From positions 1,955,501 through 2,019,500 of the forward strand of contig CAUEEP010000724.1 of NCBI GenBank assembly GCA_958450365.1: 64,000 bases of DNA, written 5' to 3'. This document shows, piece after piece, positions 32,501 through 42,239 of the stretch. A program made the translations under genes and the position numbers. Positions within the stretch are counted from its first letter, which is position 1. Every line of letters starts with the position of its first letter. This DNA is from Mesorhabditis belari (lineage: Eukaryota > Nematoda > Chromadorea > Rhabditida > Rhabditidae). The notes beneath the pieces were generated by a model, which did no database searches, was not told the origin of the DNA, and was given only the letters and a program-made list of their open reading frames with translations.

Positions 32501-35500
32501 TAGTCAGTTTCTTTCGCCTACTTTTTTCTGAAAAGATTCTTGCCAACGATTCGATTGAGACTTTTGAACATGTGAAGACTGATAAAAGTCGGCGAGGAGC
32601 GAACGATCAAATAACTGAATTAAATAAGAAAAGTTTAGATTGGGAAACTACCCCTCGATCACTTCAATCTTTCCAAAAGCTTCGGCCAATTTCTCAGGTT
32701 TCTCAGAGCCCATTCCACTCCTCAACTCGATCTCCAAATTGCCGGTGATAATCGAACAATCTTTTAAGCTCGAAGCTTGCCTCATAGAATGAACGAGCTG
32801 GAAGTTAGGCTATGGATCTTTTTCTCTGAGATTTCAACCAACCTTTCCATCACATCTCTTCGGACAACTTTCTTTACACTTTTGACAAAGGTGTGGGTCT
32901 TTTGAATCTAAAGTTAATGTTCTAAAAATCCAATCCAGTTTCATCATCACCTTCTTGATATTCGTCCGGGCATTCAGGCACACATTCGCCATGGATTGTT
33001 TTGTGATGAGCCGAGCTGAAATAGAAAAAGATTAGAAAAGAGCGTATGCTTACAATTTTCAAGAATACTGAATACTTACACACTTCGACAAGCCTTTTCG
33101 GTGATACACCGTCGTTTGAGGAATTTGAAGAAACCCGGCGGACAGGCGGCAATGCATTTTTCCTCATGTACCACATGGAGACATGAATGACAGGCAGCCG
33201 GATCGTTGGCTCGAGAGCAGCCGCCTAGAGTTGGCATTACTTTTTTTGATCTTTATAATCATGCCTGCTTGTAATAGTTTTCAAGCTGTAAATCCTGCCA
33301 ATACTTTTTACTTACCGATGCATTGTGAATGACACTGTGACCCATCTTGATCCGAGCATCCCGGTCCTGGGCCACTTCTGTTTTGTGCTTTGGAATATGG
33401 ACATCCTGTAAATTAAACAGGATATCGTCAAGTTGGCAATAATGTCTGTCTTCGCTGTATGTGAAGGCCAGCTTTACAAGCATTGTCCGAGGAAACACAA
33501 GGCGCGCAAAGCTTTGCGTTTTGCTGGGATGCTAAAATTGTTGTTCTTACGATTGTTCTTTAAATTTTGATTAAATGTGCATGTGGAACTTAATAAACTA
33601 CGTTAAAACAATTTCAAAAGGCTTTTTGGTAAAAAACAAAGACCACGATTCAAGGAAAGAGCTGGAAAAAGTGTTTTGCCCATGTTTGGTGATCCTTTCG
33701 GTTTTCTTTCATACATTCACCAAGAGCTGAGCACAGATCGAACGCTCTTTCTATGAGACATAGAAGACCAGGCTTACTGAGAGGTGTAGAGGGAGAAAAA
33801 GAAGGTGGAACTTTGAAAAAGATACAAAAACATAAGCTCTGCCCCGGCCACCCCTTTCCCCTTTCCATTAGAAGAACAAGGTGGATGAAAACGCCTGTCC
33901 CCGAACGCACAAACACTCATTCTCTTTTGCTCATTTTTCTCCTTTTTTTGTTCTTCTTCTTCTGCACTCTCTCGCTTTGCCTCTTTCTTTTTTTCCGAAT
34001 CGACAACACCCTCATTAACGCTTGGAATTTGAATTTGAATCTGGGCACTGATAATTAAACAATTTCGACATCTTGGTTTTCCAAGTTCAACCGTCTAGAT
34101 TTCAGATTTAATTTGAAATGCTTGCCAGGACTTTGAACTTTGAAAAGTCTGTAAAAATGGTCAAATTTTTGTAGAAAAGTGATAGAGATGAGCAAAATCG
34201 AGAGTCCCCAAATTTTGCATGTCATAAATTGTCTTTTCTTTCGATGGGAAAAGCCGGAAAAAGTGACTGGCAGTCAGCAAGAGAGAATTTGAGAATGAGA
34301 AGGGGAAAAGGGGGCACGTCATGAGAATCCCTCAGCACATTCAATCAAATCAAATTTTGTGAGCGGATTGTATAAGGGAAAACAATCAGATTTGAGTGAT
34401 CGATCTTCGTGTGGCACCAAAAAACTAAGGACCAATCAATGAAAAGAAATTTGCCAAAGAAAAGTGGTGAATTTTCTTTTTCTAAGCAACCCACCAATCA
34501 ATTTCTACCACTTTCTACTGAAAACACAAACTGAATATTTAAAAAAGCTCACTTCTTTGGCATGTGGCCGCATTCCAACAAGCGTTTCCATCGTTTATCT
34601 TATGGCAAGAACCCTCATCAACATCCAGCTCGCAGTACTCGTCGCAAGAGTCTTAAACGATTCGCATAATAAAATATAGCTATGTGTATTGAGTCTAAGA
34701 TACCTTTAGTTGCGGTGGGCATCGATGCGTAGTCTTCGACGAGAATGTCATTGATCGACCCTATCACAATCGATTTCCAATCGATCGTCTTCACAAAACA
34801 TAGATGCGAATTCTCCGTGATCCGCACTCCTCCATTCCTAATCGTCGTCAAACTCGGCAAGTTCACTTCCTAAAAATAAGTTATCAAATCTTGCTTCTAC
34901 CACTCACAATGAGATCATAGTTCTGAAAGATGATCAACGAGTAGCTCATAATAAGCTCATTTCCGCCGATCACTCGCAATTTTGGGAAGATTCGACTTAA
35001 CGTGCGAAGGGCACTGAAAAAGAAAATTGTTAACTGAGAAGAGTTTTTAACCATTTAACCTTATCTAATACCTTTTTGCTAAAATAATTAACATAAAACC
35101 AAAGAAGAACCCAAGAAAATCGCGCCGGTTTTGATTTGGTAGATTTTATGCGTTTTAGTTGGAAGGAAATTGGTTAAGCTAAATTGGTTAAGCTAAATTG
35201 GTTAAGATAAATTGGTTAAGCTAAATCGGTTAAGCTAAATCTACGCAGCATGCAAAAAAAAAGAATCTAAGACAATGGAGTAGAAGGGACCCGAGAGAAA
35301 CGAAACAAAACCATTCTAAAAATTTAAACAGAAAACAAAAGTGGAAACAATATAACCGGAAGCGAATTTGGCAAGACAGATAACCTTAAAATGTGCTACA
35401 AAAAGGAGGATAGATTTTACAGAAGGAGGAAGACAAATTATGAGAGACACAGCAATAAAAAAAACCGCGCAACATTCACGACTACATCGTGGAATAAAGA

Positions 35501-38500
35501 AAAATGAAAAGAATGGCAAAGGGGAATTTTTGTGCGGGGTACGGTAACGCATCCAGACTTTAGAAAGCGCGCCGCGTCGTTTTCGCGCCAGTCCCTTAAA
35601 ACCGCACGTCAATAGGAATTTAACCGAAGAAAATAAAGATTTTTGTTGAACTTACCCGACTTGATAGATGAGTAGATAGCCGGTGATCTCGCGGAGGTTC
35701 TCGAAGACGACGAACTCGTCCATTGTCGTGTTTGCGCCGATCATCGTGATTGAGAGTGAACCCTCGATGATTGTGCAGTTCTTGCTAAACACTTTCTGTA
35801 TGTATAGCTATTTATTAGCTCTTAGCTCATTTATTAGCTTTTTAAGCAATTATTAGCAGTATTCTTATTCAACTTACCGCATCGCGAGATCCGTGACTCC
35901 ATCTTGATCGATCACTCGATGTGGGAAAATTCGAATGTCGAGCTTCGGGCAGCGCACTTCCGTGAAACATGATACCTAGAAACTGGATATATATATATGT
36001 CGTAGCCGATGAAGGATTTCAGCCGAAGAAGTCTCAAAAATGAAATCTTGAGTTATGTATTGACTCAGGTCAACACCACAAACTCAAGCTCTCCAAAAGG
36101 CGCTTAAAGGCTAAAAACGCATTCTAAAGAGTGCGCATTTTATCATACTATAACCAAAGGCTATAAAAGGGCCCTTTTCGTCATTCGTCAAAGGCACGGA
36201 TTTAATCGATCTTCAATCCGTTTCCGATGGAGAATTCAAGTTTTTGATGGTCTACCAGGATCATTTCACAAAGTTCGTCGTTTTGCGGGCATTGCAAAGA
36301 AAAACACAATTTGAAGTTGTCGATCGTCTAATGGAAATATTCGGAACGTTTGTAGCCCCAAAAATTCTTTAGTCTGACAACAGAAAGGTGTTCAGATTTG
36401 GTAACAGATTGGTAAGCTTTTACTTTGTGTCCTATCGAATTTCTTTATGACGCTTTATTTTGTTTGCTTTTAGGTCAAAGAACTCGTGAACCGGTGGTAT
36501 TATTGTTTATTTTTGTTTTATTATTGTTTATAAACTCGCTTTTTGGTATTATTGTTTATTTTTGTTGTTTAGTTTGGTCGAAAAATGCAAAATGCAACTG
36601 CAACTAGAATGCGTTTTTAGCTTTTAAGCGCCTTTTAGAGAGCTTGAGTTTGTGGTATTGACTTGAGTCAATACATAACTCAAGATTTCATTTTTGAGAC
36701 TTCTTCGGCTGAAATCCTTCAGCCATTAACGAATGATTCGTTGACAATTAGCCGATTACGAATGAAATTTTTTCGCTAGCCGTGTACAATTTGTAATCGG
36801 CTTCTGCGAACATGGCTCGATTCAAATGAGTTTGAGTTTCAAATGAGATGAATCATTCGTTAACGGCTATACATATATGTTGTATCCGATTTGGATTGAA
36901 ACATTATTTCACAGTAGGGTGTCATGTTTTTGGGATAGGCTACTTTGCGCGAATTTTTTTGCGCAACTGGGTCATTTTGCGCAACTCGCCATAACTTCCT
37001 GTTAAGTGGACCAATCTTTATGATTTTGGTTTCATTTTATAGATCTCAATAAGTGCAACAAAATGAAACCAAAATCATAAAGATTGGTCCACTTAACAGA
37101 AAGTTGTGGCGAGTTGCGCAAACGACCCTGTTGCGCAAATGACCCTGTTGCGCAAATAAAATGGCGGAAATTAGCCTACCCCATGTTTTTAAAAGGCTTT
37201 TAATCATTTTCTAAAAATTTCATAGAAATTTAACTCTGGCAACCTAGAACAATCCGTTAGCACCACCTTTGCCCAAAAAGTAGTTTATTTACGCGTTTTG
37301 AGATGCTTCTGCATTTTTTTTATGTCTTTATGCTGTTTACCCTATTTTACGTTGTTGTTTTACAGATGGAGTTACGCTTCTACGAGAAATTCAACATTCA
37401 ACAGCTTCTTGAAGCAAAAAAAGACGTGCCAAATTCCGACAGCCGAAATCTACAAGCTGATGGTTGATAAAATCAAAAATTTTAACGATTCAACACTGGA
37501 GATGGAGTCACTGGAGATTTCAAAAATGAACTATCATGAAGCCAACTTGCTGAAGTGATGCATTCTTTCAATCGAAAACACGGGAGTCACTCTTTCTCAC
37601 AAAGACGAATGACGGAAAGTCGGTAGCGAACCAGAAAGGCAACGAGTAATTCAACAAGAAGAACTCTTCAACATTCTTTACAAAACGCATGTTAAACTTG
37701 GACATGCAAGGATATGAGTGATTCACGTGATTCACGGGAAGCAAGGTAGTTTCCAATTTTATTTGGTTAACTGATGAGTACGTATAGGTCACAGACACTG
37801 TACTAGTGGATGCTCGTCAAACCAATGTACTGGTGGATGTTCGTCAAACCGATGTACTGGTGGATGTTCGTCAAACCGATGTGCCTGCGATGTGCCTGGT
37901 CTCCGCTGCAATTCCAGATGCCATCACAGTCTTAGTTGCAAGAACAAATAGTTGTTTTCAAATAGTTCCATGTTTTTCTTTACATTGTCACAATTACATT
38001 TTGTTTAGTTACATTGTTTTTATCGTTTATGGTGTACTTTCATCAATTTGCTTTTGCATCAATTTTGCAATTAACCAGTTATTTTATTGTTTATGATTAT
38101 TTTCATTTACGATAAAGTTACCGCTAATTAAACAATTAAATAATTAAATTCAAAGGGTTTTGAATTGAATTCACATTAAAATACAGGAAAGCCTTTTTTG
38201 GGCAATCGGATATATGAGTTCAATCCAAATCGGATACAACATACACTCTGTCAAAAAATTATAGACGCACCCTGTTTTTTGCTAGTTTAGAGCCGGATAT
38301 AAGTGCTAGTCCAGTGAAAAGTATCTTTTAGTTTTTTTAATGTAAAAAAAACAACCCATGCGAAATTTCAAGTCATTTCACTCATCCAAAGTACTTTATC
38401 GTACAAAAAACGTTTTGATCAGCTCTCAAAAAATTATAGACGCAACTTAAATTTGACGATTTATTCTATCGATAATTGTTCGTTTTGCTCATTTTTTTTG

Positions 38501-39134
38501 CTTATTAGTTATGTTTATAAATGTTTTTACATTTTCAGATATGCCACTTGGAAAACAACTGGATGTGGTGGAAAAAACACGTATCGATGTGCTCCACACG
38601 CTTGGTCACTCAAACAGGGACATTGCTCGTCGCATCGGACGCAATAAAGGGCTTTGATTTGAATTCACATTAAAATACAGCCTTTTTTGCAGTATTCTTA
38701 TTCAACCAAAGCCTTTTTTGGGCAATCGGATATATGAGTTCAATCCAAATCGGATACAACATATATGTTCGGAAATTCTTCCGATAAAGTCTATTTTCTC
38801 TTAAAATCTATCGATCAATGTTCCCTCTTAATCCTCCTTTATCCTCCATAATCTTTCCGCGATTTCCCCAGACACAACATAGACCTTTCAAAACATTTAG
38901 CACTCAACTTTTCGGTATATAAACCCTCCGGTGCTTTAATAAATATTCTGCCTGAACCAAGGGATATGGACGCAACCTAACCCCAACAATATACTTAAAA
39001 ATCAAAATTGATACCTGATCAAAAAATAGAACTAGAATAAATATGAAAAGCAGGGTAGTAGAAAAATAGGTAGAGCGCTGCCTTCGTCGCGGTCGTCTGA
39101 TGATGAGCTGATCCAGCGACGTCATCTTCTCCAC
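20962..39134 (-). CDS. daf-2: Insulin/IGF receptor-like tyrosine kinase (DAF-2 family)
   Basis: Exons (minus): 39134-39015, 35975-35878, 35784-35656, 35013-34908, 34869-34704, 34651-34553, 33405-33316, 33224-33080, 33015-32951, 32907-32843, 32797-32652, 32614-32522, 32216-32129, 32084-31963, 31895-31780, 31729-31637, 31358-31276, 31230-31101, 31032-30877, 29689-29595, 29067-28961, 28885-28764, 27424-27340, 27259-27108, 27036-26947, 25620-25512, 25472-25393, 25333-25265, 25219-25151, 25105-24988, 24847-24744, 23903-23727, 23204-23101, 22528-22472, 22412-22275, 22228-22123, 22034-21951, 21896-21762, 21405-20962; about 1,517 codons. Order: signal anchor; L1 ([16 protein letters not shown]); Cys-rich furin-like; L2; FnIII repeats; CC-x-C (CCQC) alpha-subunit exon; RRKRS furin site (about 738); TM (about 957-983); NPEY; GSGSFGK; catalytic Lys in [25 protein letters not shown] activation loop; WMAPES; then a tail ending in PPIE repeats. 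It is the membrane receptor that starts insulin signalling. Phases agree except at 32084-31963/31895. The symbol is by family, not proven orthology. Confidence 0.92.
22550..22990. repeat. 11/12-bp tandem repeat (CTCTAATAGAA) in a receptor intron
   Basis: About 38 units of type actctaatagaactctaatag, with G/C variants. They fill most of the intron between the activation-loop and APE exons. Confidence 0.9.
24160..24445. repeat. 15-bp minisatellite (GTGTCTTACAGCAAA)
   Basis: About 19 units; the third position of the CAG block varies (acagc, acggc, acgac, atggc). It lies in the receptor intron 23904-24743. The 100-residue plus-strand open frames across it are artefacts of a unit length divisible by three. 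Confidence 0.95.
24862..24935. repeat. AT-rich tandem repeat (CTATAATCTATAAG)
   Basis: Short array of ctataatctataagctata units in the intron before the alpha-C exon. Confidence 0.8.
26040..26110 (-). repeat. tRNA-like sequence (likely SINE remnant)
   Basis: On the minus strand there is a box-A-like ccaaggtggttagcg and a box-B-like gggttcgattcct, but the anticodon arm is extended and the stems do not close. It sits in the receptor intron 25621-26946. Confidence 0.5.
26234..26308 (+). repeat. tRNA-like sequence (likely SINE remnant)
   Basis: A box-A-like ccgtggtgcagtcgagagc and box-B-like gggttcgatcccc; the acceptor stem does not pair fully. It is 125 bases from the inverse-oriented tRNA-like piece at 26040-26110. 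Confidence 0.5.
26418..26524. repeat. (GACA)n microsatellite
   Basis: Irregular gacagaca tract with cagatagata and cataca interruptions, in a receptor intron. Minus-strand Cys/Ser/Leu frames over it are artefacts. Confidence 0.9.
26655..26912. repeat. Foldback element in a receptor intron
   Basis: Arms around gaaatccgtccaatctagag (left) and its inverse near 26890-26912; internal gtgaagtgaggtcaacgtcc matches the inverse at about 26840-26860. A short (GATT)n tract lies in the loop. No coding capacity. Confidence 0.75.
27465..28755. mobile_element. Tc1-like transposon in a receptor intron, TA target duplication
   Basis: A 1.29-kb element flanked by TA (27463-27464 and 28756-28757). The terminal inverted repeat begins cagggtgaccagaaataacg at both ends. 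It lies in the intron between receptor exons 28885-28764 and 27424-27340. In transcription order it starts only 8 bases after the exon end. The transposase it carries is broken. Confidence 0.92.
27580..28595 (-). pseudogene. Tc1-like transposase, broken
   Basis: Reading from 28595 (MTNKG) the minus strand gives a helix-turn-helix region, then an in-frame stop near 28488, another near 28344, then the catalytic part with [13 protein letters not shown] (first Asp) in one frame. A frameshift near 27940-27960 moves to a second frame with [12 protein letters not shown] (second Asp) and [14 protein letters not shown] (Glu), ending AKGGHFEEK. The usual SPDLNP is changed to LRDLNP. It has the length of an ordinary family member, but two stops and a shift make it inactive. 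Confidence 0.9.
29162..29456 (-). other. Possible alternative receptor exon
   Basis: An open frame after a good TTTGCAG acceptor at 29457. It lies between the CC-x-C exon (29689-29595) and the furin-site exon (29067-28961), and reads a Ser/Thr-rich sequence. The simplest model skips it, because the GC|GTATGT donor at 29594 joins the furin exon in phase. If included, the alpha-subunit C-terminus would differ. Confidence 0.3.
29706..30542. mobile_element. Unclassified element with TIRs and two convergent small ORFs (copy 1)
   Basis: The ends are related inverted repeats: gttgtatccgatttggat on the left, and an inverse ending aaatcgggtacaac on the right. Inside, a plus-strand 40-residue frame (29910-30032, [15 protein letters not shown]...) faces a minus-strand frame ending near 30058 (KLMVDQIRN...EMESLE...NYHEVNLLK). 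Both are conserved in copy 2 (36887-38247). No transposase signature is recognised. It lies in the receptor intron 29690-30876. Confidence 0.65.
30575..30668 (-). repeat. tRNA-like sequence (likely SINE remnant)
   Basis: On the minus strand there is a box A (ggatagttcagtggttaggg) and a box-B-like gagttcaatcccc, separated by an expanded anticodon region of repeated ggcaa strings. It has no valid cloverleaf and sits in a receptor intron. Confidence 0.5.
31386..31622. mobile_element. MITE (TACCGTATTTTCTC family) in a receptor intron
   Basis: Both ends and the gatgtggggtcgg block (inverse orientation here) are present. It lies between receptor exons 31729-31637 and 31358-31276, ending 27 bases from the acceptor of the latter, so it supplies most of that intron. 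Confidence 0.85.
35140..35250. repeat. Short tandem repeat (TTGGTTAAGCTAAA)
   Basis: About five copies of a 14-bp unit in the receptor intron between exons 35656 and 35013. Confidence 0.85.
35998..36725. mobile_element. TIR element carrying an integrase fragment (copy 1)
   Basis: Terminal inverted repeats of about 120 bp: ggatttcagccgaagaagtc on the left, with its inverse near 36705. Between them, 36200-36400 reads part of a retroviral-type integrase core: [20 protein letters not shown], then FGTF.APKIL and SDN, with a stop in the middle. A small plus-strand open frame at 36425-36607 is AT-rich filler. It lies in receptor intron 1. A second copy, inverted, is at 53405-54590. Confidence 0.75.
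36887..38247. mobile_element. Unclassified TIR element (copy 2) with a nested MITE
   Basis: Starts gttgtatccgatttggattg and ends with the inverse caatccaaatcggatacaac near 38246 (a second end copy is at 38762). It contains the same two convergent frames as copy 1: plus-strand ending at 37558 (KLMVDKIKN...EMESLE...NYHEANLLK) and minus-strand [15 protein letters not shown]... (about 37690-37568). It is interrupted at 36932-37181 by another element. Located in receptor intron 1. Confidence 0.65.
36932..37181. mobile_element. MITE nested in the TIR element, 9-bp target duplication
   Basis: A 250-bp foldback with ends gggataggcta and tagcctaccc, flanked on both sides by catgttttt (36923-36931 and 37182-37190). 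Arms pair through the block around ggtccacttaacag. The target length suggests a hAT or Mutator-type mobiliser (8-9 bp). Confidence 0.85.
38250..38655 (+). pseudogene. Tc3-like element remnant with transposase N-terminus
   Basis: A repeated end-like string aaaaaattatagacgca occurs at about 38258 and 38428. After a TTTTCAG, an ATG at 38541 reads about 37 residues with [18 protein letters not shown], the first helix-turn-helix of Tc1/Tc3-type transposases. The frame then ends at 38655 in unrelated sequence. Receptor intron 1. Confidence 0.7.
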
Positions 39135-39955
39135 ATTGCTTTTCTTCTGGAAATTCCTTAATAAGCTTTTTTCTGGGCACCTTCTAGAATTGAAATTGAT
39201 GCCTCAGGAAACTGAAAAAAATTGTCATGACAAATTGCGATGATTCATGTGTAAATGAATCGAAATTTTACAGAAATTTTTTGGCAAATCTTTCAAAAAC
39301 AACTTCAAAAAGTGAAAAAAATTGGAGAAAATAGAAAAAAATGGGATTAAATGTGTTTAATCATCGAAAAAAAAACATATCAAAGATGTGGAAGGGGATG
39401 GAATGGAATGGAAAGGGATGGAATGGAATGGAAAGAAATGATTGAGATGGAGAGAGTGGATGAAAGGGTGGGGGCATAATCAAAGCGAGAAATCGCGTTC
39501 TTCCTTTTCTCTTCTTTTTCTTCAGAAAGAAAAATCTCGAAAAACAATGTAAACAAGATTTCGCCATGGCTTCATTGGGTCAAGAAGCGTTCGAAGCGGG
39601 GAAAAAGATTGTACAACAAACAAGCAAACAACAAGCAAACAACAAGCAAACAACAAGCAAAACAACAAACAAACAATATCAGTCAGAAATTGTTTGCTAA
39701 CTTGTTTAGCTCTAGGTTTTGGTTTTGGTTTTGGTTTTGGTATTGGTTCATTCATGTTTTAATGATCAGAACCAGTCCAAAGCTGAATGGTATCAAGATA
39801 TGAATGATTTAACCTTGAGCTTTATTCAATTTATAGTTGAAGTTAGAAAAGATGATTGAAGATATAAAAGATGATGCTTGATTTTAAATTCTAAAATAAT
39901 CCTAGATGCTAGGTTTGCTCATAAGTCTTGGTAACAGTTTTGTTTAAAAATTTAT
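39135..39955. other. Upstream region of the receptor gene; simple repeats only
   Basis: The presumed promoter and 5' leader of the receptor would lie here. I see GGAATGGAAT-type repeats at 39395-39445, an AACAAGCAAAC array at 39615-39675 and GGTTTT repeats at 39716-39745. No clear TATA box or other gene is seen. Confidence 0.4.
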
Positions 39956-40018
39956 TCACAACCAAACAAGCAGTTGACTCGAAATAGTTTCCGTTATTTG
40001 GAATAACCTTCGACGATT

Positions 40019-40215
40019 TTGTCGTGTCAAGTTGAATCGGAGGAGCACCAGCGACACCTGTTTTTGTATGCATTCAACCGAAAACCCAATGCCACACAGG
40101 CTCATCGAGAGATTACTGATGTTTATGGACCCGATTTCATGACCGAACGAAATATCCGGAATTGGTTTCAACGATTTCGTGAAAAATTCCTGAAAAAAAG
40201 CCTTCTAACAACATC
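40019..40215 (+). pseudogene. mariner-type transposase N-terminal fragment (different subfamily)
   Basis: Reads a helix-turn-helix region with QRHLFLYAFNRKPNATQAHR and RNIRNWFQRFRE, ending in a Lys-rich run and stop at about 40223. It is diverged from the two fragments at 4319 and 13515. No catalytic region. Confidence 0.75.
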
Positions 40216-40479
40216 AAAAAAATGATAAAACAAAAAAAAACGAGAAAAACGAAGGAAAATCGCGAAAAGCTGAGGAAAGGCTATTGATCTGAGGGTCGCT
40301 GGTTCGACTTCCACCGGCGACAATATTTTTCAAAAATTTTTTGCTAAGATTTTGAAAATGCGTGTCTAGGGGTTATTTTTGACGCTGATCACGAAACACA
40401 TGTTTTTAGCCTAGGTTTCTGCACGGAAAACTAACGAAACGTGAAAACAGCCATTTTTTGGCTCTGCCGCCCTTTACTA

Positions 40480-42220
40480 AAATAGCTGTAAAAACTTTTA
40501 GAAAAGAGATATCTCAAAACGATTTTTACCAATCGATCCGTCTTGAATTCAGCTTTAGGATGAGCTATAAAACGTCAAAATTGGACAAATTTAAGGTACT
40601 CTCCCAAAAAATCGGAAAGGACTTTTCCATCAACCCAATAGTTACACTTACAGTATTTACTAGTAGTACTTAAAGTTAATAGTACTTAAAGTTCTATCGT
40701 TAAAGTTACAGTATTTCTATCGTTTCCTTATTAGAATCAAATTCGAATCCTCGATTTCTAGGTCTATCCACAACAAGAAGAAAGAGGCGTTCACCGGGAT
40801 CTATCCGGTGTCCTTTGGAGACCCAGACAAGGGTAAGTTTTCTTCTTCTCTTTCTTCTTTCTCTTTACTGCTCACATCTACATACTTTGACATAAAATCC
40901 CAGTCTAATGAGGGCATTTTAGGTTTACGCGAAGGAGTTTCGGAACTCTCAAAAATGATTTATAAGCGTAAAGGCAACTATCACTAGAATTTACCCTATT
41001 ACTGGGAGAAGCATTCATTTTCTCTCACAATCACACGGTTATAGTAGTAAATAGTAGTAGTAGGTAACTCTAAATAGTAGGAATTACCAATTTAACAATT
41101 TAACCTGTTTGAAAAAGAGAAGAAAAAATAAAAATTTAAGGAAAGAGTAATAGAAAAAAAAGCGCAAGATTTTAATGTACATTTGCATTTCGAAAAATTT
41201 GCGGATGCAAAGCATAGGGTTACGGTAGCTTATCTTTGGCGCGCCCTTTTTAGAAAACGCGTTGTCTGCAAGAAACACACTCTAGTGGATTCGGAAATGC
41301 TTTGCGTACAACCTGTAGCATTAAATCTATCCTGAAAAAACCTTTAGAAAAGAGATATCTCAAAACGGTTTTTACTAATCGATCCGTCTTGAATTCAGCT
41401 TTAGGATGAGCTATAAAACGTCAAAATTCGACAAATTTAAGGTACTCTCCCAAAAAATCGGAAAGAACTTTTCCATCAACCCAATACAATGAGGCAAGCC
41501 TCTGCCCCAGAGACTGCAGGTTAGTAGGTCAACTTTGACGCCGTTTTTCCCTATGTTCCTACGAAGGAATGTACACAATAAATAGCACTTTTTTCTAGTC
41601 AAATTTGATGAGGATGCTTTTAAAATCAAGCACAAGTCGATCCAATGTCTGTACCTCGAGTTATAAACCGTCAAAGTTGATCGACTTCTGTAGGTTAGTA
41701 GGTCAACTTTGACGCAATTTTTCTATATATTCTTACGAAGGAATGTGCAGAATAAATAGCACTAGAACCCCCCATAAGTGTATTACCGTTAATATTCTAA
41801 TAGAAAATCCCCCTATAGGAGCGTCGCGTAGTCGAAGTCTACTCTCAAACAAACGCACATATCTCGGCACCAGTACGTTAGTTTCTGCTCGCTTAGGTAT
41901 CAAATTAAAGTAGAGAAAATGGGTGATTTTTTTGAGATATAACACATATTTTTAGCATTAACCAGCGCTTAGAAAAAATGATTGAAAAGTGGTAAAGAAA
42001 GCGAATTTTTCATCATGACCAAAAAGCCGATTTTTCATCATTTTTCAAACACTAAAATAGCTGAAAAAACCTTTAGAAAAGAGATATCTCAAAACGGTTT
42101 TTACTAATCGATCCGTCTTGAATTCAGCTTTAGGATGAGCTATAAAACGTCAAAATTCGACAAATTTAAGGTACTCTCCCAAAAAATCGGAAAGGACTTT
42201 TCCATCAACCCAATAGCCAC
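40480..42220. repeat. Three dispersed copies of a 165-bp repeat
   Basis: Copies at about 40483-40650, 41335-41490 and 42058-42215 share the strings gaaaagagatatctcaaaac and 'aggatgagctataaaacgtc', each ending near 'tttccatcaacccaata'. The spacing contains other local repeats, such as 'taggttagtaggtcaacttt' at 41517 and 41690. No coding evidence. Confidence 0.85.
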
Positions 42221-42239
42221 TTTTTAAAACCACTTTTTA

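Noticed and set aside
33259..33498. 79-codon minus-strand ORF within the receptor span
   Set aside because: Wrong frame: the receptor exon 33405-33316 is read in the frame giving the Cys-rich [13 protein letters not shown] sequence; the rest is intron.
36425..36607. 60-codon ORF found twice (also 53569-53751 minus)
   Set aside because: Identical because it lies in the two copies of the integrase-bearing TIR element; composition is low-complexity and it lacks domain features.
37298..37558. Start codon and first 30 residues of the 86-codon ORF in the TIR element
   Set aside because: Only the C-terminal half (from about the [11 protein letters not shown] region) is conserved in the other copy; the upstream part is AT-rich filler, so the true start is unknown.
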